In this document: positions 1-10,245 of the stretch, piece after piece
How the letters are laid out: each line of letters opens with the position of its first letter
Position numbering within the stretch: the stretch's first letter is position 1
Source of the DNA: Leucaena leucocephala
Taxonomy: Eukaryota > Streptophyta > Magnoliopsida > Fabales > Fabaceae
NCBI GenBank assembly: GCA_037074615.1
Contig: CM073518.1
Coordinates: 10,540,001-10,604,000, forward strand
DNA length: 64,000 nt
Direction: 5' to 3'
Program-made: the position numbers and the translations under genes
Notes under the pieces: model-generated
The model's database searches: none
What the model was told of the DNA's origin: nothing
The model's input: the letters and a program-made list of their open reading frames with translations, nothing else

Positions 1-127
1 GAATTTTCAAGTGTGGGGGAGATTTTCTAGCGGTTACCTGTAACAGCTAGAAATTGCTAGTGTGAGCGAGAATTTCTATGAGCAACACTAGTGATGGATA
101 GGTCGTGGATCAACTTGCATCAGTCTA
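1..127. other. Unassigned left flank
   Basis: No gene is visible. A purine-rich stretch at about 10-22 (AAGTGTGGGGGAG) resembles the polypurine tract of Tat/Athila Gypsy elements, which also occurs in inverted form at 15571-15583. No LTR start follows it, so this may be the remains of an older element cut by the LTR at 128. Confidence 0.3.
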
Positions 128-1807
128 TGTCACATCCTAATTTTCTTACATCTTAAGGACCATTTGGTAGCATCTGGAACCACTTTTAAAGTCATTAAAG
201 TCAAATTACACAATCTGCAATTTTACACTGCGTAAATTCCAGACAAGTGACCTGATCAAGAGAGATATTTCTCTTTCTAACTATTAAATTCATAAGAACA
301 ATCCTCTAATTTATTAGAGGAGGGACTAGAATAAATTACTTACCTTATTCCTAAGCTTGCCAAGTCCCTAAACTCCTTGGATTGCTCCTAGTTCAGCCAG
401 AACTCCTCCTTTTTCTTCCTTTCTTTCTCTTTCTTTATGTCTTTCTCTTACTCTCTCTTCTTTTCTCTTCTTTCCTTGCTCTTGTCATGGACGCATGGAA
501 TAGAGGGGGCGTAGGGTATTTATAGGTAAAGTGAAATGGAATGGATGGTTAAGACAGAATCACGATTTATGGCTCATATCGCTTAGCTTTCTCACCAAGC
601 TTAGCCTGCATCATCATGATTACATCATCAAGGGACACCTTGCATGCTAGGTGGAGCCTTGGTGGGGCCCTTGAGACATATCAGTTGCTGACTTAGTATT
701 TCCAGGGAATTCTAGAATCCATCTCGTAATGAACGGCTGAGATTGTGCCACGTGTCCTTTAGCTTTTTCTTGAGTTTTCTTCTTCCCCTAAATCAGTGCC
801 ATGTGGCATCTTGGTGGGTCCCATGAGGACACCTTTCATGCCACCTCATGGCTTCCAGATAAGTCCAAAGCTTTATGTGATCAATTCCCCAGTTATAACT
901 TCAACCGGGTAATTATACTTGATTAAAAATCACTAAAATATTATTTTAATTTCACTTGGACCCACATAACTCTTGGACCACTTTTTGGACTTCTTGGAAT
1001 GCCATCTTGGGTATGTAATCAAGCTCAAATACTCTGATGGCTCAATTCCCAGGAAACTTTCCTTATACCGATATCCTTAAATTACCCTAATTTTTGAGTT
1101 AAATTCTATTTAACTCTTTTAGCGGTTTTAACATTTTTAGAAATTCTTATAATATAAAATAAATTTCCTGCAAAGTCTCATAATTTTCTGAGACTCAGAA
1201 GTCCTGATAAAAATTACATATATTTCTACTAAACCCATCATGGTGTCCTTTTCCATCTTAAAATCCATACTTCTATTAGTTTTATAAATTCTTATATTAA
1301 TTATAAGAATTTACCACAAAATTTTATATGATTATGAGGTCTGAAAGATACTGCAATAACAGCCAAACTTTTGAAATTATCAATTTTTCAGGACCTCAAA
1401 TCAAAATTTCATGTTACGTTAAACTGATCAGAATAACTTTTTTCTATTTTATGGTAAAATTTGGGACAAAACCATTTTTGGGCCTTTTCTGGCTCAACTT
1501 TCCATAATTACCGTTTTACCCCAGAACTTTTAGAAATTACACTTTAGTCCCTCAACTTTTCATAATTACACATAAGGCCCACAACTTGTGTCTACTTCCA
1601 TTTTTGTATCATGAAACTTGTAGACATTCACTTTAGTCCCTTTCTTTTCCAAATTGACCTATTATGCCCCTAGGGACTTTCCTTTATTTGCAGTTTAGTC
1701 CCTAAAACCCTCTGTATGTTTTTGGGACTTCTGCTCAAAGGGGTCTAGTAGTTTATCTATTTTAGGATACTTTTTAAATCTCTGGGCCTGAAAATTGGGA
1801 TATTACA
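128..1807 (-). mobile_element. Solo LTR, group B (internally deleted)
   Basis: Read on the minus strand, this LTR starts TGTAATATCC (1807 downward) and ends GGATGTGACA (128). It is flanked by GTCTA (123-127) and ATCTA (1808-1812), a 5-bp target duplication with one mismatch. It aligns with the copy starting at 1897 but lacks roughly 1 kb: near 255 the sequence jumps from the end-proximal part straight to the pyrimidine-rich promoter-proximal part. No internal region or second LTR is attached, so it is a solo LTR. Placement in Gypsy rests on its similarity to the LTR at 51298-53303, which is followed by a primer-binding site and a gag pseudogene. Confidence 0.75.
517..524 (-). promoter_or_regulatory. 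TATA box of group B LTR
   Basis: On the minus strand the sequence reads CCTATAAATACCC, a standard plant TATA box. Downstream on the same strand (about 410-480) is a long purine-rich leader of GAGA/GAAAG type. The same TATA plus C-run is found in nearly all long LTRs of this window, which supports it as the LTR promoter. Confidence 0.55.
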
Positions 1808-3263
1808 ATCTACTCCATAATATTTGACAAGACTAAATAATTTCTTGGATTTTATATCTGTCAATGCCTCCATAAAAAGTAAGATCCTGCGTCCATTGTC
1901 ATATCCTAATTTTTGTACGTCTTAGGGATCAAACTATAGCATCTGAAACCACTTTTAAGGTCATTGAAGTCAAATTACACAATCTATAATTTTACTCTCT
2001 TGAGTACTATTCACTATGTAAATTCCAGACAAGTGACCTAACTTTAAAAAATTATAATTAAATCTAAAAAAATTGAAATGAAGTGGTTGAATTTGCTACA
2101 CGAAACTAACTTAATCCTCTTTTAGAAAAAAAATAACTTGTTGGCCATGCCTTGACCAAGTCAATGTCAGTCAACGCTCCAAATTTACTGTTCATTTAAC
2201 ATTTTCCCCCTGAATCTAGCATTTTGGTCCCAATTTTGAAAAATTATATCTCCATGTGTAGACATCAAAATGAGGCGTTCTATGTATCAAATCGAAGCTT
2301 GGTATGTCTACTATTTATTAGTAAAATATCATATATTTATTCAACCATTTACTATTTTTTATTATAACTCAAATGTCACTGCCTCACCACGAGTTACTGT
2401 TCATAGTGACAATTTCTAGCAACCAATTATACATACATACATTAATCACATATCAATCATGCTAAATAATTTTTAACTTCTCTTCATGTATCTTTATCTC
2501 CTCGATCTTGAGAAGACTTGCTATAATTAGATTGATATGGAAGGGGTGAGATTTTGGGGGAAATCTCAGTAGCAAACGGTACCATAAACAATGTATGCAT
2601 TAATGTAAATACTTGTGCTTACTTGTGAAAGTGTTAATATTGTGTAAAGTGCATGCTTCCATGTAAAATATGAAATACAATTGGCCAAAGTAATAATAGA
2701 AATAGAGTTTTAATCATATACATATATGCGACACAATTCAACATAGCCATAGCACAACCAAGCATAACATTCAATACATACAAGTTTAGGATAGTTTACT
2801 ACCTATCGTGTAGCCTTTTCTTTAGTCCTTAGCCTTTGCTCTAAGGTTCCTTCTTTTCATAGGTCAGAGCCTATACAAGATATAATAATATTTCATTATT
2901 AGCCTCTCCAGTATAGCTCTACTTAACTCAAGCTTAACTTGAGGTAATACCCTTAATCTGACAATCCCCTAACTTTCTTTCTATCCATGGCTAGCCTTAT
3001 CAAGAGAGAGAGATTTCTCTATTCTAACTATTAAATTCATAAGAAAAATTTTCTAATTTATTAGAGTAGGGACTAGAATAAATTACTTACCTTATTCCTA
3101 AACTTGCCAAGTCCCTAAGCTCCTTTGATTACTCCTAGTTTGGCCAGAACTCCTCCTTTTTCTTCCTTTCTTTCTCTTTCTTTCTGTCTTTCTCTTTCTC
3201 TCTCTTCTTTTTCTTCTTTCTTTGCTCTTGGTCGTGTTGTGCATGGAATGGAGGGGCGTAGGG

Positions 3264-3271
3264 TATTTATA
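3264..3271 (-). promoter_or_regulatory. TATA box of second group B LTR
   Basis: The minus strand reads CTATAAATACCC, followed downstream (3150-3230) by a purine-rich leader, as in the copy at 517-524. Confidence 0.5.
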
Positions 3272-4008
3272 GGTGAAGTGAAGTGGAATGGACAGTTCAG
3301 ACTGAATCACGATTTACAGCTTAGATCGCTTAGCTTTCTCACCAAGCTTAGCCTGCATCATCATGATAACATCATCAAGGGACACCTTGCATGCTATGTG
3401 GAGCCTTGGTGTGGCCCTTGAGACAGCAACAGAGGAAGACACATCAGTAGTCATGTGGAAATGGAAGGAGAAAATGGAGATGATGAGTTGTAGAACTTTC
3501 CTCTGGTTCTATTGACTAGAATAGAGGAAAGTTGCAGAAGAGAAGTGAAGAATGAGAAGAAGAAGAATGGATGGATGCATGAATGAATAGAGAAGCAGAT
3601 GGAATGGAGCTGAATGGAATGAATGGTTAGGTGAAGTCTGATGTGATCTGGTCTGCAGTGTAAAAACGTGTTTTTGCTATAGTGATGATATGAATATATA
3701 AGAGAAGTGTGGAATGAGTGATGTGGTCTGAATCATGTGTGAACTTCTTCAGCCCACTTGCTTCCACTAACACATGCCAATTCTGTTACAGCACATGCTC
3801 TCCACTTGATGTCATCAACTTGTCATTCTGTTCAGATGCAATTTGCTAATGTGTGAATAGTACTGAACATGTGAACAGTGCCAGATGAAGGAAATTGGAA
3901 GACACGCAGCGGAAATTAACTTTAAAAATTTTTCCATTCCATGCCAGGATCTACCGAATGTGTTTAAGTCAAGGAGAAAGAAGTGTTACCTCCGATAATC
4001 GAGCTACA

Positions 4009-4316
4009 GTCGCGACCTCAGTGTCCACTAGTCGTGACTCTTTGCCTCTTAAACTTTCAGTCGTGACCTACTCGTCTTCCCGTCGTGACCTGTCGCCTCT
4101 GGAGTTGTTAGTCGTGACCTCCTCAGCTTCCCATCGAGACCTGTCGCCTCTGGAGTTGTTAGTCGTGACCTCCTCAGCTTCTCGTCGCAACCGGATGTCT
4201 CTGGAGTTTGTAGTCGCGACCTCGTAGGCTTCAAGTCGCGACCTGTCTCCTCTTTTCAGATTTCTGACGTTCAGATGCCCATTTTAGTCGCGACCTTTGC
4301 GTCTGCAAGTCGCGAC
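4009..4316. repeat. 51-bp tandem repeat with paired GTCGCGAC palindromes
   Basis: Twelve copies of an 8-bp palindrome, GTCGCGAC or a 1-2 base variant, start at 4009, 4031, 4060, 4082, 4111, 4133, 4162, 4184, 4213, 4235, 4287 and 4309. Spacing alternates 22 and 29 bp, with one gap of 52. Five copies are intact; five of the altered ones read GTCGTGAC, a C-to-T change at a CpG. Since 51 is a multiple of 3, the repeat also opens spurious reading frames on both strands. Confidence 0.9.
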
Positions 4317-4916
4317 TCATCGTCGTACTGCTCTCTTCTCGATCACAAGAAGTCGACAACTCAGATCGGCTTCCTCTACCTATCAACACGAACAGCGTTC
4401 TAACCACGAACGACGTGCTAGCGCCTCTTGTCCCTCTAGGGTTTTCTCAAGATTTTGTCCTCACCGTCTCTATTCCGGCAGTTTCTTATCTGCAAACATT
4501 TTGCATAATTATATTTTGCAAAGATTTTGTGAGTTGTGTTGTGTGTCTGTGTGTAGAACCCTAGCTCCTAATGTCAAATATATAGGATGCTATCGGGCTT
4601 CTAATTGGTCCGGGCTTCAGAATTAATCTTATATTAATTCTGAAATTAATACAATATCATATATTGCATAATTTGATAAGAAACTAATTAAATAAATACG
4701 GTTTTTATTAAATCCGTCTCACATATTTAATTCACCTATTTATTTAATTTAAAATAAAGATAAGACGGAATTATATTTGATTTATTCTCATAAATTAAAT
4801 TTGAGATATCTTATCAATTTGAATTTCAAATTCAAATAGATCATATCCATTTAAATTCAAATTCAAAAGTGATAGAAATTTAATTTATCCTTATAAATTA
4901 AATCTTGCAAATATCT

Positions 4917-4978
4917 CTTATATTATATATATAATATATATATATACAAATTTATATATATATAAAATATATAAATCC
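4917..4978. repeat. AT-rich microsatellite in Copia LTR
   Basis: TA dinucleotide runs are interrupted by short A/T tracts. The matching part of the 5' LTR (about 14310-14357) is shorter, a length polymorphism between the two LTRs of one element. Confidence 0.7.
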
Positions 4979-5876
4979 ACCCTAGACTATTTATTGAATC
5001 TAGACATCTCTTAGATTCAATGAATCTGGACATCACAGCTCGAGTTGGGCTATTTTGTGTGCGACCCTGTAGGCCCATATGAAGTTGGCAGTGGGCCAGT
5101 TACTATACTAACCCACAAGTCGTAAACGGCCTCTAGCAAGATATTACGACTACCCAAAACATATAAGGATCGATGAACGATGTTACCTTTCATACAACCA
5201 TATCACGTCCCTTTTGTCACACGATATTTCGGTCATGGACGAGGCATGGAGAACGTCATCCTCCTGTTCCTGACCGTTACTTTCTCGATCCCTGAGTAGT
5301 CTGACAATAGAAATGGAACTACCCTTCCATTACAGTATGGCCATACATTTCTCAGACTTACTTATCGAGGGGCCAGTAATATCTCTCTACGAATGTGAGG
5401 GACAAATTCCATCTTGACCATTCACATTCCTCCGCATGAAAAACCACTAAGCCCGAACATAGCCTTTATGATTACTCAGTCAAAAGTGACTTTTGACTAG
5501 GTCAAAGCTGAGCGTTTGTCATGTAGGAATCCATGATGATCTCAGGTCAAAGGGCATAGTGACATGGCTTGTATATGAGAGAAGCTTATGACTTAACCCA
5601 TACAGCTCTCTCATAGCGGGTCGGTCCGATACCCTGTACTCTTACATGTGCCTATGACTTTGATTTATATCTCTATATCTTCAAAATCATACTAGTCTTA
5701 TTTCATCTCTGCTCCCGCATAGATGACCGACCAGGGACATTTAGGATAAGATCATGAGTTATCCAAGGATTGTCATCATAGTAAACATGCAAATAATATG
5801 ATAACATAATTAAGAAATTCATAAATCAACAATGTTCATAAGGTAATGATTGGCCCCTAGGGCACAATCTCCAATA

Positions 5877-5887
5877 TCCTCCCACTT
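5877..5887 (-). other. Copia polypurine tract
   Basis: The minus strand reads AAGTGGGAGGA directly before the 3' LTR start. This is the usual position and composition of the primer for second-strand synthesis. Confidence 0.75.
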
Positions 5888-5890
5888 GCA

Positions 5891-6432
5891 CTAGGAACAA
5901 TCATTAATTTGTCTCAATCCTATTGACCAAACATGACGCTCATGTTTTGCCTGCACAAGCGGCTTTGTTAGAGGATTAGGAACATTGTCTTTTCCTGCTA
6001 CTTTGCACATTTTTATATCACCTCTATCATTGATTTCTCTGATGAGATAAAATTGCCTGAGTATATGCTTGGTCCTTTGATGTGACCTAGGCTCTTTGGC
6101 CTGTGCAATGGCACCACTATTGTCACAGAACAAAGTTATTGGATCTGAGATGGTCGGTACCACCCTTAGTTCAGTAATGAACTTCCTGATCCAAAGAGCC
6201 TCTTAGCTGCATCAGATGCTGTTATATACTCGGCTTCCGTTGCAGAATCTGCTACAGTGCTCTGCTTAAAGCTCTTCCAGCTTACTGCTGCATTATTCAA
6301 GAGGAATATGTATCCAGATTGCGATTTCTGGTCGTCTTGGTCAGTTTGAAAACTTGCATCTGTGTAACCAGTTACACAGAGCTTGTCATCCAATCCACCA
6401 TAGACCAAGAATAAGTCCTTAGTCTTTCTCAA
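5891..6432 (-). pseudogene. Copia RNase H, broken
   Basis: Two minus-strand reading frames meet at 6163-6166. The upstream one shows the RNase H start (TGYTDASF, then QSGYIFLLN, then ATEAEYI); the downstream one shows CDNSGAI, HQRTKHI and the C-terminal part ending near NPLTKPL. These are the conserved Ty1/Copia RNase H blocks. A frame change separates the halves. The polypurine tract begins just downstream, so the pol 3' end is complete in length even though it is inactive. Confidence 0.85.
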
Positions 6433-6483
6433 GTACTTAAGGATATTCTTGACAGCAGTCCAATGGCCCTCACCGGGGTCCTG

Positions 6484-6894
6484 TTAATATCTGCTAGTCA
6501 TACTTAAGGCAAACGAGATATCCGATCGAGTACATAACATGGCGTACATGATAGATCCTATGGCCGAGGCATAGGGAACCTTACTCATGCGACCTCGCTG
6601 ATCAGGTGTACTAGGACACAAATCCTTGCTGAGGTGAATACCATGAGACATGGGTATGAAACCCCTCATTGATTCCTGCATACTAAACCTATGCAGCATC
6701 TTGTCTATATATGTGCTCTGACTGAGTCCTAGAAGTCTTTTAGATCTATCTCTATAGATCCTAATTCCTAGGATGTAGGTGGCTTCACCCAAGTCTTTCA
6801 TCGAGAAAGACTTTCCTAACCCAGACTTAACAATCTGCAAGGTAGGAATGCCATTCCCAATAAGTAGGATGTCGTCGACATAGAGTACCAAAAG
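6484..6894 (-). pseudogene. Copia reverse transcriptase C-terminal part, second copy
   Basis: The frame contains LVLYVDDILLIGN (the YVDD catalytic box), then SFSMKDLGEATYILG, RFSMQES and DQRGRMSK, and continues toward the RNase H junction. It is cut at 6894 by the solo LTR of 6895-9749. The same segment occurs again at 9886-10227, so this is the second copy of a tandem duplication and the one that connects to RNase H. Confidence 0.85.
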
Positions 6895-9749
6895 CGAAAC
6901 ATCCTTATTTTCATACATTTTAGGGATCATTTGGTAGCATTTAGAACCACTATCAATGTCATTGAAGTCCAATTTCTCAATCTGGAATTTTTCTCTTCTC
7001 GCGTACTTTTCACTGTAGAAATTCCAGATGAGTGACCTGACTTCAGAAAATCATAATTAATTATAGAAAAATCCAAATGAAGTGGTTCCAATTGATAAAT
7101 GAAGCTAACTCAATTATATTTTAGGGAAAAATCACTCATTGACCAATATTTGACCAAGTCAACGTGGGTCAAGGTTACAACTTTACTGTTCATCCCACGT
7201 TTTTCCTCTAAATCCAGCATTCTGGTCCCAACTTTGGCAATTTATAACTCGATGTATAGATGTCCAAACGAGGAATATTATATATAAAATTAAATATTAT
7301 TATGTATACTAATTAACATAAAAATTTCAGACATTTATTCATCCATTTACTATTTTTAATAATTTATCAAACATCAATAGGTCTCCTCGGATTTACTGTT
7401 CACAGAAACAATTTTCAGCATTCACTCTTACATACACATGCATACATCCATCACATATCAGTTAAACATGCTGATCAGATATTTAGAACATGCCAAACAA
7501 TATCTGTTATTAAAGGATAGTTGCTATTCATTAGGACAGGTACAAAATTCTCATATTTCTAATACATCCTTTTCTCCTGAAATTCGGCAGCATAACAACT
7601 ATACTTCGTCTTTAGAAAGTAACCGATCTTGTACCGATTCGATAATTCCCGTAAGAACTACCATTCTACGTAAGTACCCAGGAAAGACTGGATGAACCGG
7701 CTAGGTCCACTCACTTCCAGCCTCCTTAGACAGTACCTACGTACACAGTACGTATCAGTTCCTTTCTTTACCACTTTGCCAGAATTTTGGCAGCCTAACG
7801 GCGTCATTCAAGAATTCCAAAATTTACTTTGACATAGCCTCCCCTATAATGGTTTATTTAGGATGAGATTTGAGGGAATCTCAGTAGTAATAATCATAAC
7901 AATATATGTAATGCAGAGTGACAGTGCTTGCTTGTGATTGTGTACAGATAAGTATGCTGCGTGCTTCCATATTCAATAACATATGATCATAGCATTGTAA
8001 TAGAGCTTCAAGCATAACATATAAGACAACAATCCAACCAAACAATAGCACAACCAATCACAAAGACATTGCATAAAAGCTAGGATTAGTTACTACCTCA
8101 AAAGCTTAGCAGAACTCTATAATCTCTATACTGCTTTCAGCTCCGCCAGAACTTCTTTTCTTTCTTTCTTCCTCTCACTTTCTCTCTCTAGCACTTCCTT
8201 CTCTCTCTTATTATTGCTTGGCCATGATGCATATGAAGTCAAGGGGGGTATTTATAGTTTTGATGAGTGGCATTCTTGTAATTTTGAAGCCTTATGAACT
8301 TGTGGTCCTAGTTTTTCCGGAATTTCCTATTTTTCTTTTATTCCTTTACTGCATCATCAAGGGGACACCTCAAGGGACACCTCACCCCTCACATTCTTCA
8401 CATGGAGAAATTGGAGGGAGCTAGAAGCCTTCTGGAAGATTTCGGTCCAATCCGGTACCGGCCCGGTCCATCGCCTCGAAAACTGGACCGTTTTCTGAAT
8501 CTAATTTTTCTGAAAATCCATATTATGTCTTCTGACTTTAAATTTAGTATCTGGGTCCTTTATATCATTAATACTTTTATACTGGGTCTAAACTCAATTA
8601 CAGATCCCCTGCGAAATGACCAAAATACCCCTGGGTTCCCTTTTGGTGCACTAACTTAACCCTAAGGGCAAAACTGTCATTTTACACATTTCCGTACTTT
8701 GTCAGGGCATACACTGACCCTGGTTAACCTTACCTGTATATGTCTTGGCATCTAGGCCTATCCAGAATGACCAAAATGCCCTTCATACACCTATTACCCC
8801 TTTAGTACTACATAGGGGCATTTTCGTAATTTCGCACTTTTTCGGGGTTCTGCTGGACACTGGCCCACCTATCAGTCCAAGAGTCTTATTGGGCCTTTGA
8901 TGGCGCCATTATTGGGCCTTTCTGGGTCCATTACCTTTATGGCATGTATTACGAGGAATCTTTCCCCGGCACAGTTCATTGAATATTTTAACTATTATAC
9001 ACCGTTAACACACATATCCGGACACCGGCTCCTTCTATCAGATATACTGCCTTACTGTGTCTAGGCAGCCATTTGGGTCACAACGGGCATCTGACTGTTG
9101 TTACCTGACCTCATTCAATCTTAGTTTAAATACCGATAAATTTCCCTATCGGATCCTTAGAGGCCTCACACTCCGTCTGTATTTGCTATTTTGCGAATAA
9201 CTTTTTCTACAGACCTCCTATCGGTATTCTGTCAGTTTCCTAACATCCACCTTATCAGGACGCATTACCCTGTAATTTCTCACCTAGATCTGAAATCTAG
9301 GATATCCGGTAGGAATTTTTATAGCTTTTGGACTATCATATCAATTTTGGCTATCTGGAGTCTTGAAAAATTCCTGTATTAAGCTGGATTACCCGGCGTC
9401 ACTTGCTCTATCTACTGGTGGAATATGGGGCTGATCGGAGTACGATCACTATTTTTGCCTATTTCCGGTCCAGGTTTTCATAATTACACTTTTGCCCCGG
9501 AAGCTTTTCTTCTTTTCAATTAAGCCCCTTTATTTGGCTAAAATTACACTTCAGGACCCCACACTTTTGTCTACTTTTCCTTCTTAGCCTTAACCTTTTC
9601 ATAATTGCAATCAAGTCCCTTCATTTCCTTTCTTTTTCAATTTAATCCCTTTCTTTACATAAATAACCACATTTTTTTCCTGAAAAATAGTTCATATATT
9701 TCATTCAATCTGTACATATAAATCAGTACAGAAAATTAGGGATATTACA
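6895..9749 (-). mobile_element. Solo LTR, group A, nested in Copia reverse transcriptase
   Basis: The plus-strand edges are CGAAACATCC (6895; other copies have TGAAACATCC) and GATATTACA (ending 9749). Flanks are AAAAG (6890-6894) and AAAAA (9750-9754), and the uninterrupted Copia sequence at about 10190-10196 reads CCAAAAACAC. This is therefore a 5-bp duplication with one mismatch. No internal sequence is attached. It contains a TATA box and, on the plus strand, sequence closely similar to other group A copies at 21808 and 47478 in reverse orientation. Confidence 0.85.
8249..8256 (-). promoter_or_regulatory. TATA box of nested group A LTR
   Basis: The minus strand reads CTATAAATACCCCCC, matching the promoter position of sister LTRs. 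Confidence 0.5.
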
Positions 9750-9885
9750 AAAAACACAACTGTGCTCCCACTAACCTTACTCATGCGACCTCGCTGATCA
9801 GGTGTACTAGGACACAAATCCTTGTTGAGGTGAATACCATGAGACATGGGTATGGAACCCATGTTCGAGGCATATAGAACCTTAC
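9750..9885 (-). pseudogene. Copia reverse transcriptase partial duplications
   Basis: Reading the minus strand, the segment encodes SIPMSHGIHLNKDLCPSTP and DQRGRMSK, followed immediately by VSGSTVVF and the inserted solo LTR. SKV-SGSTVVF here joins the end of one RT segment to the start of another: in the first copy (about 10205-10227) VSGSTVVF is preceded by MYKK. The piece therefore records at least one tandem duplication of the YVDD region plus a shorter repeat of the PMSHGIHL block, all before the LTR inserted. Confidence 0.75.
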
Positions 9886-10227
9886 TCATGCGACCTCGCT
9901 GATCGGTGTACTAGGACACAAATCCTTGCTGAGGTGAATACCATGAGACATGGGTATGAAATGCATCTTTGATTCCTGCATACTAAACCTATGCAGTATC
10001 TTGTTTATATATGTGCTCTGACTGAGTCCTAGAAGTCTTTTAGATCTATCTCTATAGATCCTAGTTCCTATGATGTAGGTGGCTTCACCTAAGTCTTTCA
10101 TTGAGAAAGACTTTCCTAACCAAGACTTGACAATCTGCAAGGTAGGAATATCATTCCCAATAAGTAGGACGTCATCGATATAGAGTACCAAAAACACAAC
10201 TGTGCTCCCACTAACCTTCTTGTACAC
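9886..10227 (-). pseudogene. Copia reverse transcriptase C-terminal part, first copy
   Basis: It contains YKKVSGSTVVF, LVLYIDDVLLIGN (catalytic YIDD in place of YVDD), FSMKDLGEATYI, RFSMQES and PMSHGIHL. It continues in the same frame from the main pol ORF after one TAA (10246-10248). A single missing base near 9903 (relative to 6604 and 9800) shifts the frame and ends the ORF. It is highly similar to 6580-6894. Confidence 0.85.
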
Positions 10228-10245
10228 ATAAGGTTCATCAATGTT

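Larger units (their letters stand above)
3886..5876 (-). repeat. Copia 3' LTR (full length, about 2.0 kb)
   Basis: On the plus strand it begins TGAAGGAAATTG and ends CTCCAATA, followed by the polypurine tract. The part 4726-5876 is closely similar to 14120-15258. The part 3886-4725 is missing from the 5' LTR but matches the sequence from 63378 to the window end, where another copy starts TGTAGGGAATTG. It contains a 51-bp tandem repeat (4009-4316) and an AT microsatellite (about 4917-4978). Confidence 0.8.

Noticed and set aside
3125..3421. 98-codon ORF with Ser/Leu/Phe-rich start
   Set aside because: It is produced by the pyrimidine-rich leader region of a group B LTR. The opposite frame at 3098-3310 is the same tract read as Lys/Arg/Glu.
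3895..4234. ORFs on both strands with repeated peptides (LSPLELLVVTSSAS type); also 63451-63666
   Set aside because: The 51-bp unit is a multiple of three, so frames stay open by chance. The 'protein' is antisense to or outside the Copia genes and changes between copies.
4009..4316. CRISPR-like array (short palindromic repeats at regular spacing)
   Set aside because: The repeat is only 8 bp, the spacers are themselves repeated within a family, and the context is a plant retrotransposon LTR. It is a tandem repeat.
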